64,000 nucleotides of DNA from Nocardia sp. CNY236 (GTDB lineage: Bacteria; Actinomycetota; Actinomycetes; Mycobacteriales; Mycobacteriaceae), in assembly GCF_000482385.1 (NCBI RefSeq), contig NZ_AXVD01000020.1:62001-126000 (forward strand), written 5' to 3'. A program made the position numbers and the translations under genes. Positions 53,206 through 62,489 of the stretch are shown piece after piece. How positions within the stretch are numbered: the stretch's first letter is position 1; every line of letters begins with the position of its first letter. Under the pieces are notes generated by a model that was given only the letters and a program-made list of their open reading frames with translations, did no database searches and had not been told where the DNA came from.

Positions 53206-53528
53206 TGGGCAAGCCGACTGCGCTGGGCTATCTGCGCCGCGACATCTCCGGCGAGACGCAGCGCTGGCACGAGGCACAGATCCGTATCTGTGCAAAACAA
53301 CTCGGCTACGAACTGACCAAAACAATCGTCTTCCACGCCCGTACTCGTTCCCCGATCACCGGGCTGATCACCGCGGTACAAGCGGCCGGGGCAGAAGCGG
53401 TGATCGCCCCTACTCCGTGGCACTTCGGCGCACAGATCCCCGGAGATCTGGTGCAGGTGACCGACGTGATAACTGCGAGCCCGCGACACACCTACTCCCG
53501 CAGGCTGCCGAACCCCTTCTCATGGTGA
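53205..53528 (+). CDS. Resolvase-like N-terminal domain protein (coupled pair, second)
   Basis: 107 aa from ATG 53205. ALGYLRRDISGETQRWHEAQ, then RICAKQLGYELTKTIVFHAR and AVQAAGAEAVIAPTPWHFGA resemble the catalytic domain of serine resolvases in layout, yet the usual start motif Y-x-R-V-S with its catalytic Ser is not kept (Y-L-R-R-D-I-S). No DNA-binding tail follows. Probably a domain with a non-recombinase role. Confidence 0.5.
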   Translation: MGKPTALGYLRRDISGETQRWHEAQIRICAKQLGYELTKTIVFHARTRSPITGLITAVQAAGAEAVIAPTPWHFGAQIPGDLVQVTDVITASPRHTYSRRLPNPFSW

Positions 53529-53760
53529 CTCCCCAGCAACCACCGCCCGACCATCACGCAACCGACAAGCCCGGATTCCGGGGGCAGCACCGACTCCACG
53601 GACCGATCAGGGCCACGCCGTGTCGACGACCACGGCCATGTCGCGCCGCCGAATCCTGCGGACCGAAACGAATTCGAGACCTACTACCCACCACTGAACC
53701 TGTAACAACAGCTCTCCTGGATCGGATTTTCCAGGCATTGGGAACTCGAAGGAGGAGCGG

Positions 53761-54447
53761 ATGAAAACGATTATGAGGACCGTGATCACGGTGATCGCGT
53801 TGAGTGTCGCCGTCGCGGGTTGTCAGGACTCGGGTACGTCGGCCACTCGACCGAGCGAACCCGACCAGTCGACAGTCGAGGTCACGCCATCATCGCCGGC
53901 ACCGGTAGGAGATACCGGGCAAACCTTGCCGGCGAACCCGGTCTCCCCGGGGGAGATCACGCCCACACCAGCAGATGGGCCCGGGCAGATCCCGCCGACG
54001 AAAACTCCCGTCACCAGTGGAAACGGTGAATGCCTCGATACCAACTCGGGTGAGGTGAACGCTGCGATGAATTCGCTCGCGCCCGCACCGGGCGGCACGA
54101 GGTACGTCGTCCACAGCAGTCTCAGTGCACCTCTCGGGTCCTGCCCACAACTGCTGTGGCTGTTGGCCGCGACACCAGGAGGGACGGCGAGTTCGCCCTG
54201 GCATGTGCTGTTCTTCAATCACGACGGCTATCTCGGCACCGCTACGGCAAACGCGACCGCGTATACCGAGGTGGTTGGATCGTCCGATCGCAGTGTCCAA
54301 GTGCGGTATCGGTGGCTCGAGAACAGTGACCCTAACTGTTGCCCCTCCGGTGGCCCGGCGGTCATTACCTTCTCACTCGGCGGGGACGGCTACACCGTCA
54401 CTCCCAACCCGGCGATCCCGGACCAGGTGAGCAACCCCGGCAGCTAG
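53761..54447 (+). CDS. Secreted lipoprotein, LppP/LprE-like
   Basis: 228 aa, AAGGAGGAG right before the ATG. Signal peptide with lipobox VAVAGC (Cys 21), a Pro/Thr-rich linker to about residue 85, then a folded domain with Cys at NGECLD, GSCPQLLW and NCCPSGGP and WHVLFFNHDGYLGT, features of the LppP/LprE group of mycolic-acid bacteria. Anchored outside the cytoplasmic membrane; function unknown. Confidence 0.83.
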   Translation: MKTIMRTVITVIALSVAVAGCQDSGTSATRPSEPDQSTVEVTPSSPAPVGDTGQTLPANPVSPGEITPTPADGPGQIPPTKTPVTSGNGECLDTNSGEVNAAMNSLAPAPGGTRYVVHSSLSAPLGSCPQLLWLLAATPGGTASSPWHVLFFNHDGYLGTATANATAYTEVVGSSDRSVQVRYRWLENSDPNCCPSGGPAVITFSLGGDGYTVTPNPAIPDQVSNPGS

Positions 54448-54905
54448 AAGCGGACATCGGCCCGGCCGACCGGCGCGCCCGATACGAGCGGCGCGAGCAG
54501 GCCGGGCCGATGACGTTCATTGCGGCAGCGACTATCCGCGAGCACCGCCCCTGGGCGGCTAAGGATTGGGACGGTCCAGTTGGTCTGCAACGCCCGAACA
54601 CCAAGCACCGACGGGGTCGCGCTCCTGGTCACCAGAACCGACACCGCCACCGTGCTCAACGCCCCAGCCCCACACTCGGCCACGAAATCCGGCCGGAGTA
54701 CACCACGATCAACCGAAGCCGTGACGCGGCACGCCTCTTTCGGCCGGACAGCAAGCGACCGGCCGTTCCAGCCTCGTGTCGCGCTCCCGATCGGAGAATC
54801 CGATCCAGCGCGAAGCCGATCGCAGCGCATCCGGCCATGCCCGTGCCAGAGCCCTGCGGCGACACCGGCCGCCGGCACCCATGCTTGGCCTGGCCGGTGC
54901 GCTGC
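54448..54905. other. Intergenic stretch without recognisable gene
   Basis: 458 bp between the lipoprotein gene and the convergent nitroreductase gene. Open frames exist on both strands because of high GC, but none shows domain-like composition or a ribosome site. A fragment of a membrane protein could be hidden but is not convincing. Confidence 0.5.
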
Positions 54906-55421
54906 TCATCTTCCGGGCGCGAGCGGGGTGAAACCGTCGACGCGGAAGGCGGGGTGGTCGACGGCGATGGCCTCGAATCGGTCCACCGACGCGTAGGTGT
55001 CGATCGGGAAATGGGGTCGCGCGCCCGGCGCGACATCGAGGTAGCGCTTGAGAATCGGCGCCGCGGCGGCGGGGTCCACCTCGGTGAGCCGCACCTTCCA
55101 TTGCCCACCGTGGCGGATCAGCGCGTGACCGTGCGCGGCGCGCAGATTGCGTACCCAGTTCGCGTTCGCGCCCAGCATCGACACCGCGTACCAGTCCCCG
55201 TCGATGTCGGCGAGCACGATCGGGAACCGGATCGGCCGCCCGCTCGAACGGCCGACGACCTCGAGCTCGACATCTCGCGAGCGCGCGAGCCGACCTCCGG
55301 CACTGTACTGGCCAGCCCAGTACCGGTTGAGCAGCCTCGCCACCCGATCGGGCTTGCCCCCGCGATAGATCCACCGCTTGATCCGATACAGCTCGCGCAA
55401 CCGCGAATGTCTCTGCGCCAC
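54906..55421 (-). CDS. Deazaflavin-dependent nitroreductase family protein
   Basis: 171 aa from GTG 55421. The DDN/Rv3547-type split beta-barrel: VELEVVGRSSGRPIRFPIVL, DWYAVSMLGANANWVRNLRA and RHGGQWKVRLTEVDP are recognisable. Such proteins bind F420 and reduce quinones or activate nitroimidazoles. An extended upstream frame has no start signal and was not used. Confidence 0.85.
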   Translation of the reverse strand: MAQRHSRLRELYRIKRWIYRGGKPDRVARLLNRYWAGQYSAGGRLARSRDVELEVVGRSSGRPIRFPIVLADIDGDWYAVSMLGANANWVRNLRAAHGHALIRHGGQWKVRLTEVDPAAAAPILKRYLDVAPGARPHFPIDTYASVDRFEAIAVDHPAFRVDGFTPLAPGR

Positions 55422-55519
55422 CGGCTCATCCTCACACGCGACCACTGCCCGGGGCGGGCGCGGGGCGCGGCCCGAGACCAGGTGGCTTCGGGCCGCGCGA
55501 CCGGAATTCGCCGGGTCCC

Positions 55520-56413
55520 TCAGTCCTGCGTGGACCGGGTCACGAAGGCGCGTCGGCTGTGCACCAGGAACTCGCGCACCGCAGGACTGTGTGCGCTCTT
55601 CCACGCCAGCGCGAGCACGGCAGGCGACACGATGTCATCGATGACGCGCGCAGCGAGCCGGTCGTCGTAGTCCGCAGCCATCGAAGCGCCCAGCACGGCC
55701 GCAGCCAATCCACGGCTGGCAAGGTCGGCAAGGGCATCCGAAGAACTGGCCTGTAACCCGATTCCGGGCCAGATGCCCTGTGTGGCACACGCTCGGTCGA
55801 ACACTGTCCGCAGCCCAGTTCCCGGCGGCATGCACGCGATCGGATGATCACACAGGTCGCGCAGGGTGACCTGCTGCTGTTTCGCCAGCGGGTGCCCGGG
55901 GGGGACGACCACGACGAGTCGGTCACTGGTGATCGTCAGCGTATCCAGGCCGTCCAGGGCGGTGGTTGCCGTGCCGATGAGCGCGATGTCGATGCCGCCG
56001 GCACGTACTGCATCGACCAGCCGGTCGGAGTTGTCCTCCAAGAGCGCGACCCCCACACCGGGGTGCGCCCGATGAAACCGGGCGAGCGCGTCGAACAGCG
56101 GGGTGATCGTGCAGCCGATGACCATCCCGACCGTGAGCTGCCCGCGGATCAGCCCGGTCACGTCGCCTACTGCCTGGCCGAGCTCGCCGGCCGCGGCCAA
56201 CGCGGCGCGGGCATGATCGAGTGCCGCCTTTCCCGCGGTGGTCAGCGTGGCGGTGCGAGCCGACCGGTCGAACAGCTGTGCGCCGAGTTCCCGCTCGAGC
56301 TGGCGGATCTGAGCGCTGACGCCGGACTGGCTGATGTGCACTCGCTCGGCCGCCCGAGTGAAGTTCCGCTCTTCGGCTACGGCGACGAAGTACTCCAGCT
56401 GCCGCAATTCCAT
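55520..56413 (-). CDS. LysR-family regulator
   Basis: 297 aa. HTH: MELRQLEYFVAVAEERNFTR followed by AAERVHISQSGVSAQIRQLE, then a two-lobed effector domain. Divergent from the SnoaL-like gene 97 bp away; the spacer is AT-rich with ATAAGTATTGATTCTAG-like T-N11-A spacing, fitting a LysR site. It probably controls its neighbour. Confidence 0.9.
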   Translation of the reverse strand: MELRQLEYFVAVAEERNFTRAAERVHISQSGVSAQIRQLERELGAQLFDRSARTATLTTAGKAALDHARAALAAAGELGQAVGDVTGLIRGQLTVGMVIGCTITPLFDALARFHRAHPGVGVALLEDNSDRLVDAVRAGGIDIALIGTATTALDGLDTLTITSDRLVVVVPPGHPLAKQQQVTLRDLCDHPIACMPPGTGLRTVFDRACATQGIWPGIGLQASSSDALADLASRGLAAAVLGASMAADYDDRLAARVIDDIVSPAVLALAWKSAHSPAVREFLVHSRRAFVTRSTQD

Positions 56414-56509
56414 AAGTATTGATTCTAGTACATATAAGTTTCATCTGTTGGACTTCTCGCTCGAGCCCGGACATGCTGGACAGCAGCACACCGGAAGCCA
56501 GGAGGATCC

Positions 56510-56893
56510 ATGACGAACAATCCCGAATACGCGGCCTACGCGAAAGCAATGCGCCCCGAAGACATCACCCGCTTGTTCGTCGCACGGTCCAATGCCGGCG
56601 ACGCCGCCGGAGTCGCCGCACTGTATGAAGAACACGCGGTTATGGGCTACCCGCCCGGCGAAGTGACCACGGGACGGGAAGCGATCCGTGTGCTGTGGGA
56701 AAAAGTGCTGGCCAACAGCCCTCGATTCGAGCCCGAAGACCCGTTGCCTACGCTCGTCAGCGACGACATCGCACTCACCTCGACTCCGCCGAAAGACGGC
56801 TCCGGCGCCCGAGCGCAGGTCGTTCGACGCCAGCCCGACGGCAGCTGGCTTCGACTGATCGACCAACCCGAATTCCTTCCGCCCAAGCCGTAG
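56510..56893 (+). CDS. SnoaL/NTF2-like protein
   Basis: 127 aa with CAGGAGG just upstream. The pattern ITRLFVARSNAGDAAGVAAL followed by YEEHAVMGYPPGE and TGREAIRVLWEKVLA is the SnoaL-like NTF2 fold. Catalytic residues vary in this family, so a small enzyme (isomerase-like) or carrier role cannot be decided. Target candidate of the divergent LysR. Confidence 0.8.
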   Translation: MTNNPEYAAYAKAMRPEDITRLFVARSNAGDAAGVAALYEEHAVMGYPPGEVTTGREAIRVLWEKVLANSPRFEPEDPLPTLVSDDIALTSTPPKDGSGARAQVVRRQPDGSWLRLIDQPEFLPPKP

Positions 56894-56950
56894 CTCACGC
56901 CACCTACGTCTCCGCCGCGCGGGCGAACAGGCCGAACCCCGGCGGGGACG

Positions 56951-58207
56951 TCACCCACGAACAGCCGGGAGGATCGCCAAGGCGACCTGAAGGTCCAGCG
57001 TGTTGTGATTCAGATCGCGATGCAACATCTGCTCGGCTTGGCGTACCCGGTAGTTCACCGTGTTCCCATGGATGTGCAGCCGCGTCGCCGCGCGGCTGCG
57101 ACTTCCGTTCTCGTCGAGGAATACCGCCAACGTCTCGGATACCCGCATCATCGTCTCGGAGCTCTCGGCCAAGGGTCCCAAGACACGGTGGACAAAGAAC
57201 GACGCCTGTTCCATATCCGCCGTCGCCATGGCTGCGATGGCGACGTCTTGATAGCACGTGACAGGCGCTTCTCGGACGAGAGCAGCGAACCTGCGGGCAT
57301 GTTCGGCCTCCAATTGGGTGCGTCGGAAGCCGTCGAGTCCGGCCCCCGGGCTGCCCATCGAAATCCTGACGTTGCCGTTGCTGCGCCACTCGGCCAACCG
57401 TTGGAGGTGCTTCTCGGTGAACGTTCCAGGTCGGGTCAGCCAGGCGCGGGCTGCGAGCGACCCCAACGGGATGGTCAGGGTGCTGATGGCGTCCGTCCGA
57501 GCGGCGAGTTCTCTGATCGTCTGGTTCAACTGTGCTTGTGAATCGGGCTCGGCCGGCCCGGCAGTGAACCAGGCGTACACCCCGATGTGCTGGCGCTCGA
57601 GGTCGTAGCGCAGCTTGCGTGAGGCATGGACGGTATCGCGTTCACGCCCGGACAGAATCGCACCGATGGTCTCTGCCCGCTCCGCGATCGCGCTCGCCAG
57701 CCACTGCTCCAGTTCCTTCTCGTAGACATCGGTCAGCTGGTCGGTGGCCTCGTCGACGAACGCGAACAACCACGCGGACGCTGCTGTGGCAGCCGTGGCG
57801 AGTTCGTCATGACCACTGGAACTTTCCGTAATTCGAGCGAAGAGCCACCGCCACACGATTTCGTGACCGAGCTGGTAGCACCGCAGCAATGGTGCGAGCC
57901 CCACGCCGCGCTGTACGCTCGACCGGGCCACGACAACCGTCGCCGACGGCAGTTGCATGGTCCGCGGATCGATACCGCGTTCGACCAACTCACCGAAGTC
58001 TCTGATATTGGCAGCGGTACTGACGCCCAGTTCCTGCACCGTCTGCACATCGGCAAACAATTCCGGAACCGAAGACCGGTAGGACTCGACTGCCCGGCCG
58101 GCGACCTCGTCTGCCATTCCGGCCAACTCCGCACCGAGTTGGCGCAGCAGGCCCTGCCAGACATGGTGGGCGTCGGTGCCGGCGATCGGAGTCCAGGCCA
58201 GCTCCAT
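56951..58207 (-). CDS. PucR-family transcriptional regulator
   Basis: 418 aa. The C-terminal HTH_30 domain is clear: LAVFLDENGSRSRAATRLHI followed by HGNTVNYRVRQAEQMLHRDL. The N-terminal half is helical, the middle is the GGDEF-like PucR region. Regulators of this sort control purine, amino-acid or lipid catabolism. It lies next to two acyl-CoA dehydrogenase-like genes on the same strand. Confidence 0.88.
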   Translation of the reverse strand: MELAWTPIAGTDAHHVWQGLLRQLGAELAGMADEVAGRAVESYRSSVPELFADVQTVQELGVSTAANIRDFGELVERGIDPRTMQLPSATVVVARSSVQRGVGLAPLLRCYQLGHEIVWRWLFARITESSSGHDELATAATAASAWLFAFVDEATDQLTDVYEKELEQWLASAIAERAETIGAILSGRERDTVHASRKLRYDLERQHIGVYAWFTAGPAEPDSQAQLNQTIRELAARTDAISTLTIPLGSLAARAWLTRPGTFTEKHLQRLAEWRSNGNVRISMGSPGAGLDGFRRTQLEAEHARRFAALVREAPVTCYQDVAIAAMATADMEQASFFVHRVLGPLAESSETMMRVSETLAVFLDENGSRSRAATRLHIHGNTVNYRVRQAEQMLHRDLNHNTLDLQVALAILPAVRG

Positions 58208-58424
58208 ACCCGCAATCTAGTCGGCCGGGACACGGTCGGACCCCGATCAGACGCCTTTGCCGACGTTCTGATATCTGCGATCTACACCACGCATCGAAAC
58301 TGCCAACCAATCAGTGTTCTCGTGATCTGGTTCGTAACGTTCGTGACCTCACTCGTACCAATCCGGGCATTTTCGATGCCGCCGGTAACCGAGTATTCAT
58401 CGTCCTCGACGCGCCGTCGCGTTC

Positions 58425-59438
58425 CTACCCGCACCATTGCGAGTAGCGAACCATGACCCGATTCCGGATATCCGCCGCCCACCACTTGACCTTGGCAGCG
58501 TCGACATCCGACAGTTCTGCCTGAGTATGCGCCACGACGCAGTGATCGAGGAAACCAATGACGACGTCGACACTGGTCACCAACTCTGCGAGCTCGGGCT
58601 CGACCGAGTCGCGCTCGACACCCTCGATCATGTCCTGAAGCATCCGCGTGGCGTTGCCCACATCGGCTGCAGCGGCAGCCAGCCGTTCTCGCGGCAAAAC
58701 CTCCATCATGGCTGCGTAGCCGCGATTCACCGCGCCGAGCCGATGGGCATCGCTTACGCGGACCTCGTCGAAGAACAGTTCGGCGCTGTCGAGCTGCTCG
58801 GCAGTAGCAGCACGCGCGTCCTCGCCCGCATTACTGCCTACGCCTTCACGGCGGAAACCCCGCATTCCACTGTCGATCACGAACAACGTGGTACTCGTGT
58901 CCGCCGGACCGTGCCCGGTATCGACCGCGACGACAGCGAGGTCGGCATCGGCGCCGTTGGGAACGACTGGATGAGATCCTCGAATGATCCAGTCGTCGCC
59001 GTCACGCGCCGCCGCGGGTCGAACAGCGGCCGGATCGGAGCCGGCCGACGACTCGGAGGTGGCGACGGCACAGATCTGTTCACCAGTGGCGAGACCCGGA
59101 AGCCACCGCTTCTGCTGGTCGGTGTCACCGAACCGCACGATGTAGAACGCTCCCGAATCGGAATGCGCGCTCAGACTGCCGGCCAGACCGCGACCGAGCG
59201 CTGCAACCTCTTCGGCGACAATGATATTGAATCTGATATCGGCAACACGGGCGCCGCCCAGTTCCTCCGGGATGGTCAGCCCGAGCAAGCCCAGTGCGCC
59301 TGCCTCCTTCCAAACCTCGCGCGGCATCGCACTGTCCGCGAGGATCTGCTCTCGTCTCGGTGCGAGCACTCCTTGAACGAAGCCACGCACTGTTTCTCGG
59401 AAATCGTTGTGGTCGCTGTCATAGCCGGGGCGCTGCAT
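58425..59438 (-). CDS. Acyl-CoA dehydrogenase, C-terminus lost by frameshift (possible pseudogene)
   Basis: 337 aa from ATG 59438. ACAD fold from MQRPGYDSDHNDFRETVRGF through AEEVAALGRGLAGSLSAHSD and TSESSAGSDPAA to a truncated end VMVRYSQWCG. The missing tail seems to continue in another frame downstream (58,485-58,282), where GGGYPESGHGSLL and IGTSEVTNVTNQITRTLIG resemble the usual C-terminal GGYGY and GGTSEI-type motifs. A frameshift near 58,470 would explain this. Tandem paralogue of the gene at 59.8 kb. Confidence 0.7.
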   Translation of the reverse strand: MQRPGYDSDHNDFRETVRGFVQGVLAPRREQILADSAMPREVWKEAGALGLLGLTIPEELGGARVADIRFNIIVAEEVAALGRGLAGSLSAHSDSGAFYIVRFGDTDQQKRWLPGLATGEQICAVATSESSAGSDPAAVRPAAARDGDDWIIRGSHPVVPNGADADLAVVAVDTGHGPADTSTTLFVIDSGMRGFRREGVGSNAGEDARAATAEQLDSAELFFDEVRVSDAHRLGAVNRGYAAMMEVLPRERLAAAAADVGNATRMLQDMIEGVERDSVEPELAELVTSVDVVIGFLDHCVVAHTQAELSDVDAAKVKWWAADIRNRVMVRYSQWCG

Positions 59439-59783
59439 GTCTACCTGTCTGGTCGTTTTCGCTTGTGGGACTTGGAAACGAATTCGCCGACGAATTCTGT
59501 CGCAGCAGGTGCCCACGAGGGGCCGGTTGGGGGCGCCGTAGCAAGTGATATGACGTACGAAGCGCTCCAACGACCCGATCGTAAACGTCTCGTTTTGCGC
59601 GGGGCTCGTCGTTCGACGTCAATTTTTCCGCAACTGCTTGTCGCCCCGTGACAACCCGGCGAACTACCCACAACTCTCGTGTAGGCAGCATTCGCCCACT
59701 GGGTGATTTCGTCGACCGTGCCAGCCAACTCCGCTCAGGCTACGGAAGAGGCCCAGGCGCTCGACATTACAGGCCGATCGGCA

Positions 59784-60917
59784 CTACAGACCGCTGGCGC
59801 GGCCGATCAATTCTTTCCTGATGTCATTGGTCCCGAGCCAGGCATTCACGGCGCCGGCGCCGCGGCGGCGCTCCCCGGCACAGCAGGTGGGCGTCCGGCC
59901 GCGCCGGCCCGACGGCAGGCAGCGATCCATAACCTGGCTTCGGATATCGTTCGACAACCGCCGGACTTTGGCGGCATCTGCATCCGACAATTCCCCGCGG
60001 GCATAGGCCGTCATGCAGTAGTCGAGAAATGCAGTGACCATGTTCAAACTGGTCGCCATGTCGCTCAGCATGGGCTTGCCGACCGGTGACCATCCGAACG
60101 ACCGTCCGGTCGTGAAGCGCTGGCCGACATGCTCGGTCGTGTCGTGCAGTATCCGGGCGGCATGGCCGATGTCGGCCACAGCCGCAGCCAGCCGTTGCCT
60201 GGGCGAGGAATCCGTCATGGCCGCAAACCCCTTGCTCACCGGTCCGAGACGGTTCGTATCGGGTAGCCGAACCTGGTCGAAGAACACATCGGCAGTACCG
60301 AATTCGTGCGGCGCAGCTTTGCTTCGCCGGCTGAAACCACGCATTCCGCTGTCGACCACGAACAAGGTGATACCCTCCGATCCGACGGCGGGTCCGACAC
60401 TGGCCGCGACTACGAACAGGTCGGCGTGCACTCCATTGACGACACACGAATCCACACCGTCGAGAACCCAGTCCTCGCCGTCACGCACAGCGGAGATTCG
60501 CCGCGCCGACGTGCGCGAGCCATGCGTTGGCTGGGCGGCGACCATGCTCCAGATCTTCTCCCCAGCGGCGATATCCGGCAGCCATCGCCTCTTCTGTCCC
60601 TCCGTGCCGAGTTGGGCGATATGGAACGCGCACACATCGGAGTGCACGCTCAGGAAGGAGGCCACGCTATGGCTGTGCTGGGATACTTCCTCTGCGACAA
60701 TCGCATTGAACCGAAAGTCGCTCATTCCGGCGCCGCCGTACTCCACAGGGACCTGCACCCCGAGCAGACCGTGCGCGCCGGCCTCCTTCCAGACCGCACG
60801 CGGCACCGAGGTGTCGGCGAGGATCTGCTCGTATGTGGGCGCGAGCACATTCCGGACGAATTCGCGCACAGATTCTCGGAAGGTGCCGTGATCGTTGATC
60901 GTGATGGGGCGCTGCAT
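59784..60917 (-). CDS. Acyl-CoA dehydrogenase family protein with abnormal C-terminus
   Basis: 377 aa, ATG 60917. Very similar in layout to the neighbour (MQRPITINDHGTFRESVREF, then AEEVSQHSHSVASFLSVHSD). The region after DRCL reads PSGRRGRTPTCCAGERRRGA in place of the conserved GGYGY stretch, then resumes at LGTNDIRKELIGRASG. The length between flanks is preserved, so this is either two compensating frameshifts or strong divergence. FAD binding may survive, catalysis is doubtful. Confidence 0.75.
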   Translation of the reverse strand: MQRPITINDHGTFRESVREFVRNVLAPTYEQILADTSVPRAVWKEAGAHGLLGVQVPVEYGGAGMSDFRFNAIVAEEVSQHSHSVASFLSVHSDVCAFHIAQLGTEGQKRRWLPDIAAGEKIWSMVAAQPTHGSRTSARRISAVRDGEDWVLDGVDSCVVNGVHADLFVVAASVGPAVGSEGITLFVVDSGMRGFSRRSKAAPHEFGTADVFFDQVRLPDTNRLGPVSKGFAAMTDSSPRQRLAAAVADIGHAARILHDTTEHVGQRFTTGRSFGWSPVGKPMLSDMATSLNMVTAFLDYCMTAYARGELSDADAAKVRRLSNDIRSQVMDRCLPSGRRGRTPTCCAGERRRGAGAVNAWLGTNDIRKELIGRASGL

Positions 60918-61152
60918 GCTGTCCTACCTGGTCGTTGTCGCTGGCGGAGAGGAAAACCTTCGCCACTGACGCCCGGTTGACACCGGTGTGACCGCCGCAC
61001 AGTATGACCGTGACATTCGGAGGCCAGACCCGAGGATAGAAGTCACGCCGACAGGTGGCTCGTTGCAGAACGGCAACATTTCCCCGACTTCTTGTCGCCG
61101 GGTAACAAAGCCGGCAGCGTCAGCCACTGCTTTCCGGGCTCGACTCGGCTCC

Positions 61153-61458
61153 TTACGACAGCTCATCCGCTGTCGCAGCGAAGGTGACCTCATGCCGGTC
61201 GAACGACATCACCCCTGGGTGATTGGCGGCGATGGCGTGCACTATCTGTTGCGCGACGGTGTGTGCGGCCTCCCGGGACGCCAGACCGTCGGCCAGCACT
61301 CTCGACGTCCTGGTGTGGGCGAAGACACTCGCGCTGATTTGAAACGTCTCGCCGGTACCCTCCTGCACCCTGGTGATCGCGAGCGCGATGACTTGGTCGG
61401 CGCGGATCCATTCCTCGTCGCCTCGATCGATGATGCGAATCCACAATGCGCTGGACAT
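61153..61458 (-). CDS. Conserved small hypothetical protein
   Basis: 101 aa from ATG 61458. Beta start (ALWIRIIDRGDEEWIRADQV, IALAITRVQEGTGETFQIS), then an Ala-rich helix (SREAAHTVAQQIVHAIA). Possibly a small actinobacterial protein with a PH- or SH3-like shape. Function unknown. Confidence 0.6.
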   Translation of the reverse strand: MSSALWIRIIDRGDEEWIRADQVIALAITRVQEGTGETFQISASVFAHTRTSRVLADGLASREAAHTVAQQIVHAIAANHPGVMSFDRHEVTFAATADELS

Positions 61459-61598
61459 CTGCACGCTTCCCTTCGAACCGGATCGATGTGGCCGAAGTGT
61501 CGCACACGCTCGGCCCGGTGCGGGGTATCCCGAGATATCGGCTGGCATGTCTTCGCGACCCGCCGGCGCGGGTGGTCAGCGACGGTCGCGCACGACGG

Positions 61599-62393
61599 CT
61601 AGCGGCCCAGCCGCGCCTGGAAAGCGATGCGGTCGCCCCGATACAGCGCGCGCACCCGCTCTATCGGGGCATCGTGATCATCGACGCTGCGGCGATTCAA
61701 CAACAGCAACGGCAACGCAGTGGTGCACTCCAGCAGCGCCGCTTCGCGCGGCGAGGCCAGTACCGTCTCGATGCGCTCCGTAGCTGCGGCGAACTCCACG
61801 CCGGATGCCCGCACCGCGGTATACAACGACGTGGTCGGATCGTAGTGTTCGCGCAGCCCGGCGAAGCGCGGCAGTGGAAGGTAGGTGCTCTCCAAACCGA
61901 TGCGCTCACCGTCCGCGAGCAGCACCCGCTCGAGATGCATGACCACGGTGCCGACGGGGAGACCGAGATCACGGCCGGTATCGGCGTCAGCCGGGACGTC
62001 CTCCCAGGTGACCACGATGCGGCCGGGGACTCTGCCCAGGCTGAGCGCGCCTTCGGTGTAGGAGCGCAGCGACAACGGCTGCACCATCTTCGGCCGGGAC
62101 ACCACCGTGCCGCGTCCCTGCCGGCGAACCCGCCCTTCCACCATCAGGTCGCGCAGTGCCTGTCGGACGGTTTCGCGTGACACGGCGAAGCGGACGGCCA
62201 ATTCACGCTCGGAGGGCACCGCGTCGCCCTCGTCGAGTTCATCGAGCATTGCCTCCAGCTTCGTCCGTACCAGATACGGCTTGCTCAGACGCTCTGGGAG
62301 TCGACGTTCTGGGAGTCCTGGTTCCACACGGCCACAATATGTTTCGGCACTACCGGTCTCCGAAGCCACTCCAGTCCGCGGCGCTTGCTCCAT
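61599..62393 (-). CDS. GntR/HutC-family regulator with UTRA domain
   Basis: 264 aa from ATG 62393. Winged HTH: DAVPSERELAVRFAVSRETV followed by RQALRDLMVEGRVRRQGRG; UTRA ligand domain after residue 110 (YLPLPRFAGLREHYDPTTSL). Divergent from the aminophosphonate genes, with one operator on each side of the 96-bp gap. PhnF-type regulators of this family respond to phosphonates or phosphate status. Confidence 0.87.
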   Translation of the reverse strand: MEQAPRTGVASETGSAETYCGRVEPGLPERRLPERLSKPYLVRTKLEAMLDELDEGDAVPSERELAVRFAVSRETVRQALRDLMVEGRVRRQGRGTVVSRPKMVQPLSLRSYTEGALSLGRVPGRIVVTWEDVPADADTGRDLGLPVGTVVMHLERVLLADGERIGLESTYLPLPRFAGLREHYDPTTSLYTAVRASGVEFAAATERIETVLASPREAALLECTTALPLLLLNRRSVDDHDAPIERVRALYRGDRIAFQARLGR

Positions 62394-62411
62394 GTCGTCA
62401 GCCTACCCGCG

Positions 62412-62475
62412 ATTGGTCTATACCAATTGTTTACCTGACGTTTTCACAGGAAACACCAATAGGTCTAGACCATTG
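62412..62475. promoter_or_regulatory. Two GntR operators in the divergent promoter
   Basis: ATTGGT-ctat-ACCAAT at 62412-62427, and the perfect 10-bp palindrome GGTCTAGACC at 62462-62471 with CAATA and ATTG flanks (to 62475). Both fit a TGGTCTAGACCA-type consensus used by PhnF-like GntR proteins. One site faces each gene. Confidence 0.72.
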
Positions 62476-62489
62476 ATCACTATCGAGCC

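Noticed and set aside
53205-53528. Functional serine integrase or resolvase
   Set aside because: Too short, catalytic Ser position not kept and no DNA-binding domain.
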